64,000 nt of DNA. It comes from Gracilaria domingensis (Eukaryota; Rhodophyta; Florideophyceae; Gracilariales; Gracilariaceae). A program made the position numbers and the translations under genes. Positions 33,498 through 43,959 of the stretch are shown piece after piece. A model generated the notes under the pieces. The model was not told the DNA's origin and did not search any database. It saw only the letters and a list, made by a program, of their open reading frames with translations. Location of the stretch: NCBI GenBank assembly GCA_022539475.1, contig VCMS01000145.1, positions 1 through 64,000 of the forward strand, written 5' to 3'. The first letter of the stretch is position 1. Each line of letters opens with the position of its first letter.

Positions 33498-36490
33498 ATG
33501 TCAGGAGCCTCGTCAAGCTCCGGCATTGCACATCATACGGATGAGTCGCAACAGAAGGTTACGTATACTGAACCGTCATTGTTATCAACCTTGATCAACC
33601 ATCCGCGACTAACTCGCACAGATTCTGCTTCTATCAAAAACTTTCTGGTCTCATACGACCTGTACCGTAAGGAAATCACAGCAGGAGCCCTTCAACTTGC
33701 CGTTGTAGACTTCACGACAATTAAACCAGTCCGTCCAGTGAACTTGGTTTACAGCTGCGATCCCGAATAGATTGAATCTATCATCGCTTTCCAGCTAATC
33801 CCCGACCTTTTTGATGCTAGCATGCTCACCGACGAGATGCTTCGCGACTTTCTCGAAACCCGAGCTACCATCTTACTTTCTGCGTTGAACTCTCTCGTCG
33901 GTAAGGAACTTCGAATGGACATGCACCATCCGAGTGCTCCCATGCGCATGGAAATTGTGTTCGCTTCTTACTTATCATTACTTTGCAGAAACGCGCTGAA
34001 GTGGGTGACGACTACTCGCCTCAAGATTGGAATCGGACATGTGATCTCCGCCGTACGTTCAAAGTGGTTTGGGCAGAAACTAGAGTCTAACATTGCGTTC
34101 TCCCATTCCGAACTCAAAGCTGATTTCAACGGTTTCTTCAAACACGCAATGAAACTCTCTCAATCATTTGAAGACATTGATAACGGCCCCGCGCGGACAA
34201 ACCGTTTTCGTAAAGGTAGTGGACCGGACAACTCATCTCAAGCGCACAAAGCTAACCCCGCGGCGGCTTCAACCGACGACAGGAACAAACCACGCTCCCG
34301 AAGACCTCCACCACCATGCCCACATCCTCCATGTAAGCCAGAAGGAGAACGGAACTGGGTCGATGATTGTGAAAGAGCTACTGAGGAAGAGAATCGAGAA
34401 ATTTTGGCCGTTCTGGCCGCCAAAAAAGCTGCTGATGGCCCCAGCAAATCAACTCGCAGCCAGAGAAACAAATCCAGCGAACTAGATTCGTCGTCAATCA
34501 GCAGAGGCACAGTTAATCGTATTCGCCCTCAAACGAAGGGCAACACCTCGTCCTGTCTCATCACCGTGTCTGACGGAAGCACCGCGCTTGATGGCACTGG
34601 CCGATGTGATGACGGGAGCGATGACAGTATTGTGTTTCCCATTCTCGCGGAAAAAGCTGCCCCCAGAGGAATCGGGAAAATATCCGCAATCAAGAAGACT
34701 TTTTTTGTCAGTCGCGCTGAAGTCCGGGTCCGAGCCCCAAAGTTTTTCTTTCTCAAGATCTTGGACAGCACCACAAACCGTTCTTCATCTCGCCTCGGGT
34801 AGCTTGGCGTTGGCCAACATCACCTATTTGGTCGCGGACAACGACCTCGGCTGCGAAGAACTCTTGATTGGGCGTCCTGTTCTACGCCATCTACGCGTCG
34901 ACACTGAAACCTTACTGGACAACAACCGCTTCGCCCTCAATGAGGCGGACTGCTCCGATGTTGGGAATCCTACAGTAGATTCCGCAAGCGGATACGTCAG
35001 CCGCCTCATGATCGCACGGCTGCGGAACACCTCCGAATGGCAAGAGGAACCCCGAAACCCTCGGCCTCCCCCGAATCGCCCGCGTGCCAAATACCATGTC
35101 GCAAGGCAGGAACAAGACCGTTTCCCAGATCCTTCGATGCTCGACCCCATTGACCGCAATCAGCACGTTGACATCGACATCGCAGTGAACGAAATGGTAG
35201 CAAGCGCACGACGTAATGGGCTCAGCGTAGAACTCGTAACGAGACTGCGAGCAATTCTCGACAAAAACATGGACGTATTTCGCGTGTCTCTCTCCGCTGG
35301 CCCATCCGCCAAAATTCGTTCCCTCAAGATCGAGTTAACGCCAGATGCCAAACCCATTCGCGTCAGGCTTCGGAATTATTCCCAAGACCAGCGTAAGTTT
35401 CTCGAGAACTTTGTGAACGATCTTGTTAGAACCGAAATGGCGTATCCCAACCCAACCTCCCCATGAACCAGCGCCCCTCTGATTGTCCCCAAGCCTGGTC
35501 CAGCTCGTTTCAGATTCACCGTCGACCTCCGTCCTGTTACCAAGTTCATCGTTCGACACCAGTTTCCGATGACAAACATCGAGCACGAACTAATGAAACT
35601 CGCAGGCTCCAAATGTTTTGCATCGTTCGACCTTTCACATGGGTACTGGCAGTTCCCCCTCCATGAAGATTCCCAAGCACTCCAGTCTTTCATTACACCG
35701 GATGGAATTTTCTCTCCTACCCGCGTACTACATGGAACCACCAATGCAACAACACATTTGCAGTCGGTCCTCGCTGAGATCTTCCCGAAGGAGCTCTGCC
35801 GAAAGCTTCTGTACTGGCTCGACGTGTCGAGGGTCAAGGATGGAGCGGACTCCAGAAATCCTGCGCCGTGTTCGACGACGGCGGCTAAAGCGCTGGATGC
35901 GCCGTTGTCGACGGTCGCGCTAGCCGCCGCCGCCGCCGGCGCAGTAGTACTTAGGTCTGAATCGGTAGAAGTCCTGTTTAGTTCAGTGGTAACTATCCTA
36001 TCGTATTCAATCTATCTACTCAGTAAACGAGAGCTTTACGACGGTCTTTGACCGAGCGCGACGCAGCCCTACGCAGGGCCGTAAGTCCGCCAACGCGACG
36101 CAGCTCCCCGCAGAAGCCGTAAGTTGCGTTGCACATGCAGCCCACCGGCGGGCCGCCACTGTATCTCTCAGCTACATCCGTCCGAACAGCCCACCCGCGG
36201 GCCGCGACACCGGACTGTGCTGTTTCTGCCTAGTTCCACTCCGGGACCAGTGCGGATCTAGCGTTAGATCTCAACACGACGACATTCTCTTACATAGCAG
36301 AAGCCCAGAGGAACCCCTCCACGGAATCGAGATGCTGTTACAACTTTGTCAGCAGTACAATATCCGGCTGCACCCCGCGAAATGCATTCTGTTCGCGCCA
36401 TCCATTTGATGGTGCGGAAGAATAATCTCCGCATCCGGCATCAAGTACGATCCGCGACAGCTTGAGGGTCTTCTACGCATGGAACCAGCT
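33498..36490 (+). mobile_element. Ty3/gypsy fragment, gag to RT (gypsy-B), broken
   Basis: Plus-strand remains of gag (from about 33498, MSGASSSSG), a Lys/Arg- and Pro-rich region, a protease-like region (about 34700-34950) and the N-terminal half of RT (about 35300-36480, with FASFDLSHGYWQFPL). It lacks RNase H and integrase: it stops near 36490 where an oppositely oriented gypsy fragment begins. It has several breaks (about four or more) and a 454-bp insertion in RT. No LTR was recognised. It belongs to a different lineage from gypsy-A and gypsy-C. Confidence 0.8.
35824..36277. mobile_element. Nonautonomous TIR insertion with GTGTNGAG ends, copy 3
   Basis: It begins GTGTCGAGGGTC and ends GATCTCAACAC. 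The outer 8 bp match the GTGTNGAG...CTCNACAC pattern of copies 1 and 2. GAC stands on both sides, a 3-bp target duplication. The 454 bp are noncoding and GC-rich, with direct repeats around ACGCAGC and CCGTAAG. It lies within gypsy-B RT. Confidence 0.7.
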
Positions 36491-37745
36491 TAGTAAGAAG
36501 ACCCTCGGTTATGTACGGCCCATGCCTCTTGAAAGTTCCAAGGTACACATGTAGTAGGTTCCATGCGACCTTTTGTAGATCGTTCGTACTCGTGCTCACC
36601 GGGGTAAGCCATTCAGAGAGTCTCCATCCAGCCACAATTATTCTCAGATAGTCAGCAGGGGGTCTGGTTGAATTTGGTCCTCCTTGTACCACGACCGGGG
36701 ATGCCGCTTCGGGCTGATTATGGCTTTCGTGTCGTACTGTTCTAAAGATCAGATGCCTTGGTCTAGGGTGGTAAGGTCTCAAGCGTCTTGCATGAATGCC
36801 TCTCCTTGACATACGTCGGTACGAAGAAACCAACATGTACCGAGGATGATTAGCTCGAACGACGTGGCATGGTCCATAGAACCTCGATTTGAATAATGGC
36901 CATTTTACCGAGGGATTAAGGGCTTCACCACGCATTACCAGTACCTGGTCTCCAACAGCGAACCGGTATCCACGGCGCTCATCGTCTTGACAGTAAGATT
37001 GCTGCAATGTCCGTGTGGCCTTCCCGAGAGTAGCTGCTTGTAGTTCCACCTCACGATGGTCAAGTGAAGGCGTGGCTATCAGGGAAGGAGGATCTGATGG
37101 ATGCATTCGGGGTCTTATTCCATACATGAGCTGAAATGGAGAATATCCTTCGGCCATTTGTCGAGTGCAATAACCATAGAGAACCTCCTGGAGTACTTCA
37201 TCCCAATCAGAGTTCTGGTCATGAATCGTTTTCGTGATCGCCCTCTTGATCGTCCCTACCATTTTTTCTGCCCGTGCATTAGACATAGGTGCATATGCGA
37301 GCACCGGTTTGAGAGTGATATCATGACGCATTAGATAAGCTTGAACACGTGACGCGAGAAAGGAGGTAGCGTTATCGGAGACAATCGTGCGGGGATAGCC
37401 GAAGGGTGTGACGATCTCCCTTCTAATAAAGGTGATTACGTCGACCGCAGTAGATGTTCGAGTTGCCACTGCGATCGGCCATTCCGTGAGAGTCTCGACC
37501 TTAATGAGCAAGAATCAGTTTCCGTTCCTCGACACCCTGAGGAGTCCGTCAAAATCAATTGAAAACGTGTGGAAGATATCCGTAATCCGGGCTCGTTGGT
37601 CCGCTCGTTAAGGAAGAAAACACCCCATGAACTGGCAGCTATCACAACTTTTGACGAAGGATGTGACATCACAGTGAATATTGGGCCACCAGAACCGATC
37701 AATGACGTGGCTTCTGGTCTCTCTGACATCCCAGTGTCCCATTTT
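36441..37745 (-). mobile_element. Ty3/gypsy integrase fragment related to gypsy-A
   Basis: The minus-strand integrase core (YAPMSNARAEKMVGTIKR) is followed by the GPF-like module (FYGPCHVVRANHPRYML) and the same C-terminal domain as gypsy-A (EWLTPV..., VAWNLLHVYL, HGPYI). It is clearly similar to gypsy-A but not a recent copy. It lacks gag, RT and LTRs and has at least one break. It is sandwiched between gypsy-B and a DDE transposase tail. Confidence 0.85.
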
Positions 37746-38149
37746 TGTGGTGTGGTATTCTCATAAATTCAAGGGGGCTGGAATTCGATATGAAGGTAGA
37801 GTATCTGTGGAAAACGGTTAATTTGGGTCAATGGTGAATTTCTCTGTGGGTCCCATCTAGATGCTACGATTTTAAAAAACCTGTTGAAAAACGTTTTAAT
37901 GAGTACTGAAAACGTTATAGCTGATGATGGATATGAAGATGAAAAATGCATCCGTAAGTCATCAGTTGCTCAACATTTTAATCGTCATCATTCTTTAAAA
38001 AGAGCTAGACATGGAAACGTTAACAGACGTTTTGAGCATTTTATGGTCTTAGATACAAAATTTTAACACGAGTTGTCGTTTCATACGATTTGTTGTCATG
38101 CAGTAGCCAATATTGTGCAAATATCGATTGAAAGCGGAGATTAGTTGAT
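37746..38149 (+). pseudogene. DDE_Tnp_4-like transposase tail fragment
   Basis: It begins WYSHKFKGAGIRYEGRVSVE, the segment after the first catalytic Asp, directly at the end of the gypsy integrase fragment. It continues NVIADDGYEDEKCIRKS and RARHGNVNRRFEHFMVLDTK. After a stop it reads HELSFHTICCHAVANIVQIS then IESGD. The catalytic Glu of RARHE is Gly here. Several stops and a frame change make it dead. Same family as 31041-31990 but a different copy. Confidence 0.75.
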
Positions 38150-39970
38150 TTTATCTCAAGATATCCTGAATATCCGTTAATAGAAAAATAAGTGGTTTAA
38201 AAACTCACCTTGTTACTTTAGTTCGTTTTTGGTAGTTCGTAGTATTCCAAATTTTTGTGAAGCTTTGTACTAAGAGCATTCTATTGGTTTCTATTGAACG
38301 ATTTATGTGTCCTCTTTTCACCAATGATTACAATTAAACTAAATTGCATTAATATTTGTAGCAGATGGAAAGTTGAAAAAGCGCATTTACCGCTATTCCC
38401 TGACCACAAATCTTACATCAATCAAATGAAAACAACGCTTAAAAACGTCATAACTTACAGTTTTGACGTTTTGATGAGTTAATTTTAAAAGTTAACTTCT
38501 TGTGTTTTTGATTGCGCGGAAAAGTTTGCGATAACTACGTTACCTATATTGGTGTCTTAGTCATAACACTCCAACAGATGATAGCTAAAAATCAACAGTT
38601 TACCTTGTAAAAATATCTTAGTGATAACTGAGAAACAAACAAACAGAAACAACGAATATTAACCGTTTTTTGCTCATTTTAACCTTTATAATGTGATAAT
38701 ATTTTTCTTATTTTTGATCTATTTTCAAAAGTTTTACATGTAGATGGTGCTTCGTTTCAAATACTTTATGATCATGTCAAGAAAACGTACAAGTGTGACG
38801 AGAACTTCAAAAACTAGACCATTAGTAAAAGTTAATAGTTCAAACTATAACTTAATTATGCAATAATAAACTATGTAAGATTCATTGCTGTCAGAAAATT
38901 GTAAGGGCAAAATCTAAACTGTAATGAATCCATCAATCTCTCATGGCCTTACAGAACAAAACCTACTTCTGGCTAAATAAACTCGTGCATGCGTGTCAAA
39001 AAGTTTCAAAAAGCACTTGGTGTTCTTAATTTGCAAAATACGCTATTTTCCGCAACTCTCAGAAGTGGAGGCAGTCTTAGATACCTCACTTAACTGTTAA
39101 TTTGATGAAGTTCTTTCATGTCAACAGTTTTAAGTTCTTAGATAAACCAAATGTAAAGCTCAAGAGTTACAAAACTGAAATTTTTGCGCTTTTCTTGCAA
39201 AATTAACGGGGTGAGACTTTAAATATCTTTTACTCCGCACTTTAAATTTATTAGCTTATAGATACAAAACAGCCTCATAGACATATTCTAGCTTCAGTTC
39301 AAGTTTGAACCGAAATATAGTTCTACTTCCATGTTCAAACAAAGATGACAATAGTTATCAAACCCAACATAACACACATCATGATGTGATGCATGATGTG
39401 TTAATGAAGACAATAATGTCATCACCTTGTACTGTAATTCAGATGTTTGAGATACTATATATCCCTAACGAAAGGGAGATGTGTGCCGTTACGCTACGAG
39501 AGAAATTCTTACAAAGAGTTTCCTTACAGATAGTACACCTTAATTCTGTTTTTTATGAAATGTTTGCGCTCTTTGAAAGAGGACAAAATTTTAAATTACG
39601 TGTGTTACACTTTTAGATATTTATGCTTTTCCCGCACTTCCCAGGTTCGAAGCGGTAAGCAGCACAAGGTTCGTTGAGCTAACGACGCGCAACGATGACG
39701 TCGCAGTGGAAACTCGCGGCGATTGCGAAGAGGACGACGAGGAAAGGCCGACGGTACCGTCGGTGACTTCCCTTTATAGCTGCATCAACGACCGAAGGCA
39801 TCAACACGCAATGATTTTGAGATCTGCCCGTTCGACCCGTTCTCGTCCCGGAGAGGGGCCAGACAGATCGTCAGAAAAGTCCGGTGTCGCGGCCTGCGGG
39901 TGGGCGGGTCGGACATACGGGTTTAAACCGCGATGGAAAGAAGTGAACTAAAATAAGGAGTGTTTTAATT
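38150..39970. other. Long AT-rich stretch, no supported gene
   Basis: No ORF beyond about 100 codons and no domain. Scattered small inverted repeats occur, such as AAAACGTCA...TGACGTTTT near 38442-38473 and ACACATCATG...CATGATGTGT near 39373-39402. Composition changes to GC-richer sequence at about 39650. Confidence 0.5.
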
Positions 39971-40010
39971 TTGACCTCATATGAGGCCAATTGACCTCAT
40001 ATGAGGTCAA
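39971..40010. repeat. Tandem pair of CCTCATATGAGG palindromes
   Basis: Two 20-bp units, each starting TTGACCTCATATGAGG. The second is a perfect 20-nt palindrome (TTGACCTCATATGAGGTCAA). They lie 80 bp beyond the stop of the minus-strand secreted-protein gene. They may be a 3' end structure or a protein-binding dyad. Confidence 0.6.
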
Positions 40011-40090
40011 TTGTCGAATAGACACTAGTCTACACGACATGTGAGATCGCAGCACGTGCATTACGGTGCTACACTCGGAAACGAAGCCCT

Positions 40091-40603
40091 TCAGCTGGTA
40101 CGAAACACGACGCAGATATCGTCGTCCTCGGGACCGGCTACAGGGTTATCGACAACGTCACCACCACCACCTAAAAACTGTCCAGAAGTGAAAAAAATCC
40201 TTACGCACCGACCTTGGGCAACACCGATACCACTCTGGAACGTCTCGTGTCCAATACCAGAATTGGCTGAGTTCACAATTGTAAACGGCTTGAACTGAGT
40301 CGGAGAAAGTCCAAACTCCGTGACGTTGATGGCCATGATTCCGGACGGAGCAGACTCGATGAACTGGGGAATCACGCCGTTCAAATTTCCGATACCAACA
40401 TCTTCACCTGGGAACAACACCGCGGGTGTGAACGCCACGTTGTCCGTGGTTCCCGCAAGGTCGAATGTTGATAGAGAGTCCTGACCTTCGAAGCGGAGCA
40501 CGCATTCGTCGAAGAATAATTCACAAAAGTCCGTGGCCGTTCCTTCCGCGTATGCCGTGGAAACTAGAACGATGAAGAACAGTATGTGAGCGAGACGAAT
40601 CAT
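40091..40603 (-). CDS. Small secreted protein, unknown function
   Basis: 170 residues from the ATG at 40603, chosen because it opens a clean signal peptide (MIRLAHILFFIVLVSTAYAE). An earlier in-frame ATG at 40654 would put charged residues in front. The mature part has four cysteines (FCELFFDECVLRF near the start, GRCVRIFF and DDICVVF near the end), so two disulfides are likely. It also has Gly- and Asp-rich loops (SGQFLGGGGDVVDNPVAGPE) and one N-glycosylation site (INVTEF). A TATA box stands about 130 bp upstream. It is probably exported to the wall or matrix. No family was recognised. Confidence 0.7.
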   Translation of the reverse strand: MIRLAHILFFIVLVSTAYAEGTATDFCELFFDECVLRFEGQDSLSTFDLAGTTDNVAFTPAVLFPGEDVGIGNLNGVIPQFIESAPSGIMAINVTEFGLSPTQFKPFTIVNSANSGIGHETFQSGIGVAQGRCVRIFFTSGQFLGGGGDVVDNPVAGPEDDDICVVFRTS

Positions 40604-40730
40604 TTTGGAATACAATTGCAGTGGCTTTGAGAAGGTCAGTTCGATTGACGGCAAGTAGCTGTGGCCAAGTGGATTCGGTTTCCTGTCTGGGGATTGAGAC
40701 GCAAGGGTACGAGTGGCGACGCAGAGTTGC

Positions 40731-40737
40731 TTATATA
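40731..40737 (-). promoter_or_regulatory. TATA box of the secreted-protein gene
   Basis: The minus strand reads CTATATAA about 130 bp before the start codon at 40603. This is the right place for a TATA-driven promoter with a leader of roughly 100 nt. Inference from sequence alone. Confidence 0.5.
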
Positions 40738-40749
40738 GGTTTGTTTGGG

Positions 40750-42746
40750 TCTTTTTGAATCACCGCGACAATTCCTGGCCTTTGCCTCAACAAAGGACTT
40801 CAGCGTGTTATGATTGTCACCCTAAGTCCATAGATTACTCATCATTTGACTCGAACTGTTGTATGCAGCCACTAGTTGGCGATACTCAGACGTAGACCAT
40901 TCTCCCGGCGCCATGAGAAACACGTGTTGTTACTGGGCTGTCGGAAAAGCTTGCCTGACCGTTGCCACCGGGTGGCCCGTAGTCAAAGAAGAATATTCAT
41001 TGTTGAATATTGAACTGAATCAAAACAATACATTTTGGGACCGGACTGTCGCCTTTCTGTTATCCTAAAATATTCAACGTGGCTTGATATCAACAACACG
41101 AACGGACCATCTAACGGTTGAAGCTCATATGGCCTTTCTTCTCATTGGTCTAATTGGTTTGTATGACTCCGAGCAAAGTAGGATGGGAATGGTATTGCCA
41201 AACGAAGATCTAATGTCAACAGTTTTCGGGAGGATTCTTCCCCCGAAACTGTTACATGCTCCCCACCTTCACAATACGGCGACTACTAGGGTCATCACAA
41301 ACGGTTCGAATTGAACAAGCAATGACAGCTTATCGAGAGCATCGATACACGAAATAGTGCCCATAACACGTGACTTCCACGAGGGTTGTTTAGCTCTACG
41401 AACGGCCGCTTGTGCCCGCGTCGGAAACGCTGCTCCCACTGCCAACTGTACTGAACGATAGAAGGAGCATGTCTCTCACGTTAGACAATCAAAGCGTGCA
41501 TGAAATGAGGCGTTTATGAATTTGCATATCTCAGTCGGAGATTTTTGGTTTGGGTCAGATTTACGGTCTCAAACATTGGTCTCCGAGACCCCCCGCCTGC
41601 ATGATCCATGGGAGGAACCGATTTAGCATGGTTTGCGGTTCCCATAAAGACCCTGATCTTGTAGTGAGACAGTCCAAAAGTAAATACTGATCAGCCATCT
41701 TGCTGCATTGAATCTAACGTTTTTCTTTCTACGGGAGTTTCGAAGTAAACCGGGAAGACAACTGAGACTAACCCTCAGGTCTCTGTATATTCGAAGGTAG
41801 ATACGTTATTTACAGTCACGAGCAACCCGTCCTTTCCCTCCATGACGAGATTCGTTGATGCATCACGAACGAGAGGTTCCTTTCTCTTACGTAAGATGAA
41901 GAGAAAATTACGAGAAAGGTGAGCAAGCTGCGCAAGAATAAGTCCACTGTTGAGGTTCCAGACTTGGTCCAGCAGACGAAAAGAGAAATCACGGTGGAGA
42001 AGAGAAAGTCAGAGCGTCATGACATCACAAATGACCCCGTGCAAGGCGCGAGTCCTCGCACCCATTCTGTAGGCCTTTGATGACAGCTTTCGCGGTCTGG
42101 GAATGCTTAAGAGCTCGAGATATATGGAGGTTTGTCGCATGGCATACATGTCCACGTTCTGCACCATTCCAATAAAATTTATTGGCCAGTGGTGGTGGTG
42201 CATTTAATGCACCACCACCACTGGCCTGGAACCCTCTCGGGGCCTGGCCATCAGTCCTCATCACAAAGTTAACGTTGAAACTCTTCGCTGTCCGAGCTCA
42301 CGAGTTTGACCTATTAATATCTCGTATCCTCTTTTAAAGCGAAGTTGAATAGCCTCATATTACATGCGAGTGACCTCAATATCCAAGATGCCGTGGAAAA
42401 ATAAGGAGGCACACCACATGATGAACAACACAGGCCATCGTTGTTGCAACTCGATTCCCTCATACAATGAATGGTACTTGTTCAAGTGTTGCATCTGGAA
42501 TGAAAACATTACTTTAGCTCGTTTGTCTAGCAAAATGATTTCCAGCCGCCTCTCGGTTGACTTTTGTTTTTATTACGACGGTAACTGGCTGGTTGGTTTA
42601 TAACAATGCAAACATACCCCGGTGCGGACTTTTCGAAGGACCGGCTCCGTATCTTCTTCGAAGACTCATCTCCGGTGAATAGATGTTCTCACCAATGCAA
42701 TATCAATTGCGTTTGCTCTTCTAGTTGGGTTGCATTAAATTAACTC
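40750..42746. other. No supported gene; two hairpins
   Basis: Short ORFs without domains. Two inverted repeats are notable: 41218-41252 (AACAGTTTTCGGGAGGA against TTCTTCCCCCGAAACTGTT) and the near-perfect 43-nt palindrome at 42184-42226. Confidence 0.5.
42184..42226. repeat. Near-perfect 43-nt palindrome
   Basis: GGCCAGTGGTGGTGGTGCAT pairs base for base with the other arm. There are 21 complementary bases around one central T. Transcribed, it would form a very stable hairpin. It is tail-side of the metallo-beta-lactamase gene, about 520 bp away. Confidence 0.75.
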
Positions 42747-43959
42747 TCAGCACACTCTCTGCACACCGAATCCAAGCTTTTGAGGCCCGATTGGCAACCA
42801 TTCGAAGAATGGTCCGCGTTCCTGCACATATCCAAGTCCTGGGAAAGCTTCATGATACGCCAGCACTAAACTCTCGTTCTTAGACAGGCTCGGCAATAGC
42901 TTTTCGCGCGATAAGTACGCCTCAGTAAGATTACTTTCCGTGGCGAAGCCCCACTCCGGGTTCTGCAACTGATCCGGCTATTCCGGACTCAACCACAAGG
43001 AGGGAATTACAATGCAATCGTGATAGATCAGGTTAGTAAGGTCAGCTAATAGCTAAAAGTTTGATGACAGTTCGCTTTTCTGACTTACCGTCGATACCCA
43101 CGCGTCGCCGACCAAAACCATGCTTTCATCGTCTTGCTTGATTTCAATTGCGCTATGGCCTGGAGAATGGCCGAAAGCTGACATGTAGGTTATTCCCTCC
43201 ATAGGTGACGCTTCTTCTTCATTCTCAGTATCTACCAGGTGCAGCCTTCCAACTCGGTCATATGGCCCAACTGAGCCTTGATAAATTCTTGCAAATTCAG
43301 CTAATTCATACAAACACATGAACATCAGTAAACCGAAATTGATCAAGGTCGAGGTGAGCACTATATACTGAAAGATTCAACTTACCAAACGTAGCATCAT
43401 CGCTGGGAGATTCAGGCGCACTTGGAGTTGAATTTGACCAGAACAAATGTTCCTTCAGTCCGACAAACACATCAGCGTGGGGGAAAGCGCGCCGGCCGTC
43501 ACTGTCCACGAGGCCAGATACATGGTCAACGTGACCATGTGTTAGGAACACGTATTGAATAGTGGTGGGCGGAATACCAGCTGCCTCAAGATTACTCATG
43601 AGCTGACCTGCGTTCTCATAGAGTGGAAACTGCGGGAGCCTCTCTGTAAGTCTGAATGAACCTGTGTCGAACAACGCTCTGCCAGTAGGTAGCTCCACAA
43701 CGAGCACATTCTGCGAAAAGATTAGCGGGGTGCTACTGCGGAAATTCCTCCTGTAAGACCGTGCGACGGCGGCTTCGGGTACCGTAAACACGTCGGTGAG
43801 AGACGGAAATTCAATTGGCCCATCTGAGACAAGCGTGCAATTCAAAGATGCGAGCGAGAAAGTGAGGATCGAAGGGTTACGCGGGCAGGTATAGCCGGAG
43901 GCACTTGCTCGCCATGCGAAACAAGCGGCGGCCAAGAAAAAGATTGCTGAGAACTTCAT
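42747..43959 (-). CDS. Secreted metallo-beta-lactamase-fold hydrolase, three exons
   Basis: Exons 43959-43386, 43300-43089 and 42968-42747. Introns are 43385-43301 (85 bp, GTAAGT...TTAG) and 43088-42969 (120 bp, GTAAGT...TCAG). The spliced frame is 1008 nt, 335 residues. The start opens a signal peptide (MKFSAIFFLAAACFAWRASA). The zinc site is FLTHGHVDHVSGL (HxHxDH, residues 141-146). FGHSPGHSAIEI gives the next His and LVGDAWVSTLQNPEWGF the bridging Asp. The final His that usually follows that Asp is not apparent in STLQNPEW. Preceding it, VVELPTGRALFDTGS is the family's strand-turn. Relatives include lactonases and other hydrolases acting outside the cell or in the secretory route; the substrate cannot be told. 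Confidence 0.85.
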
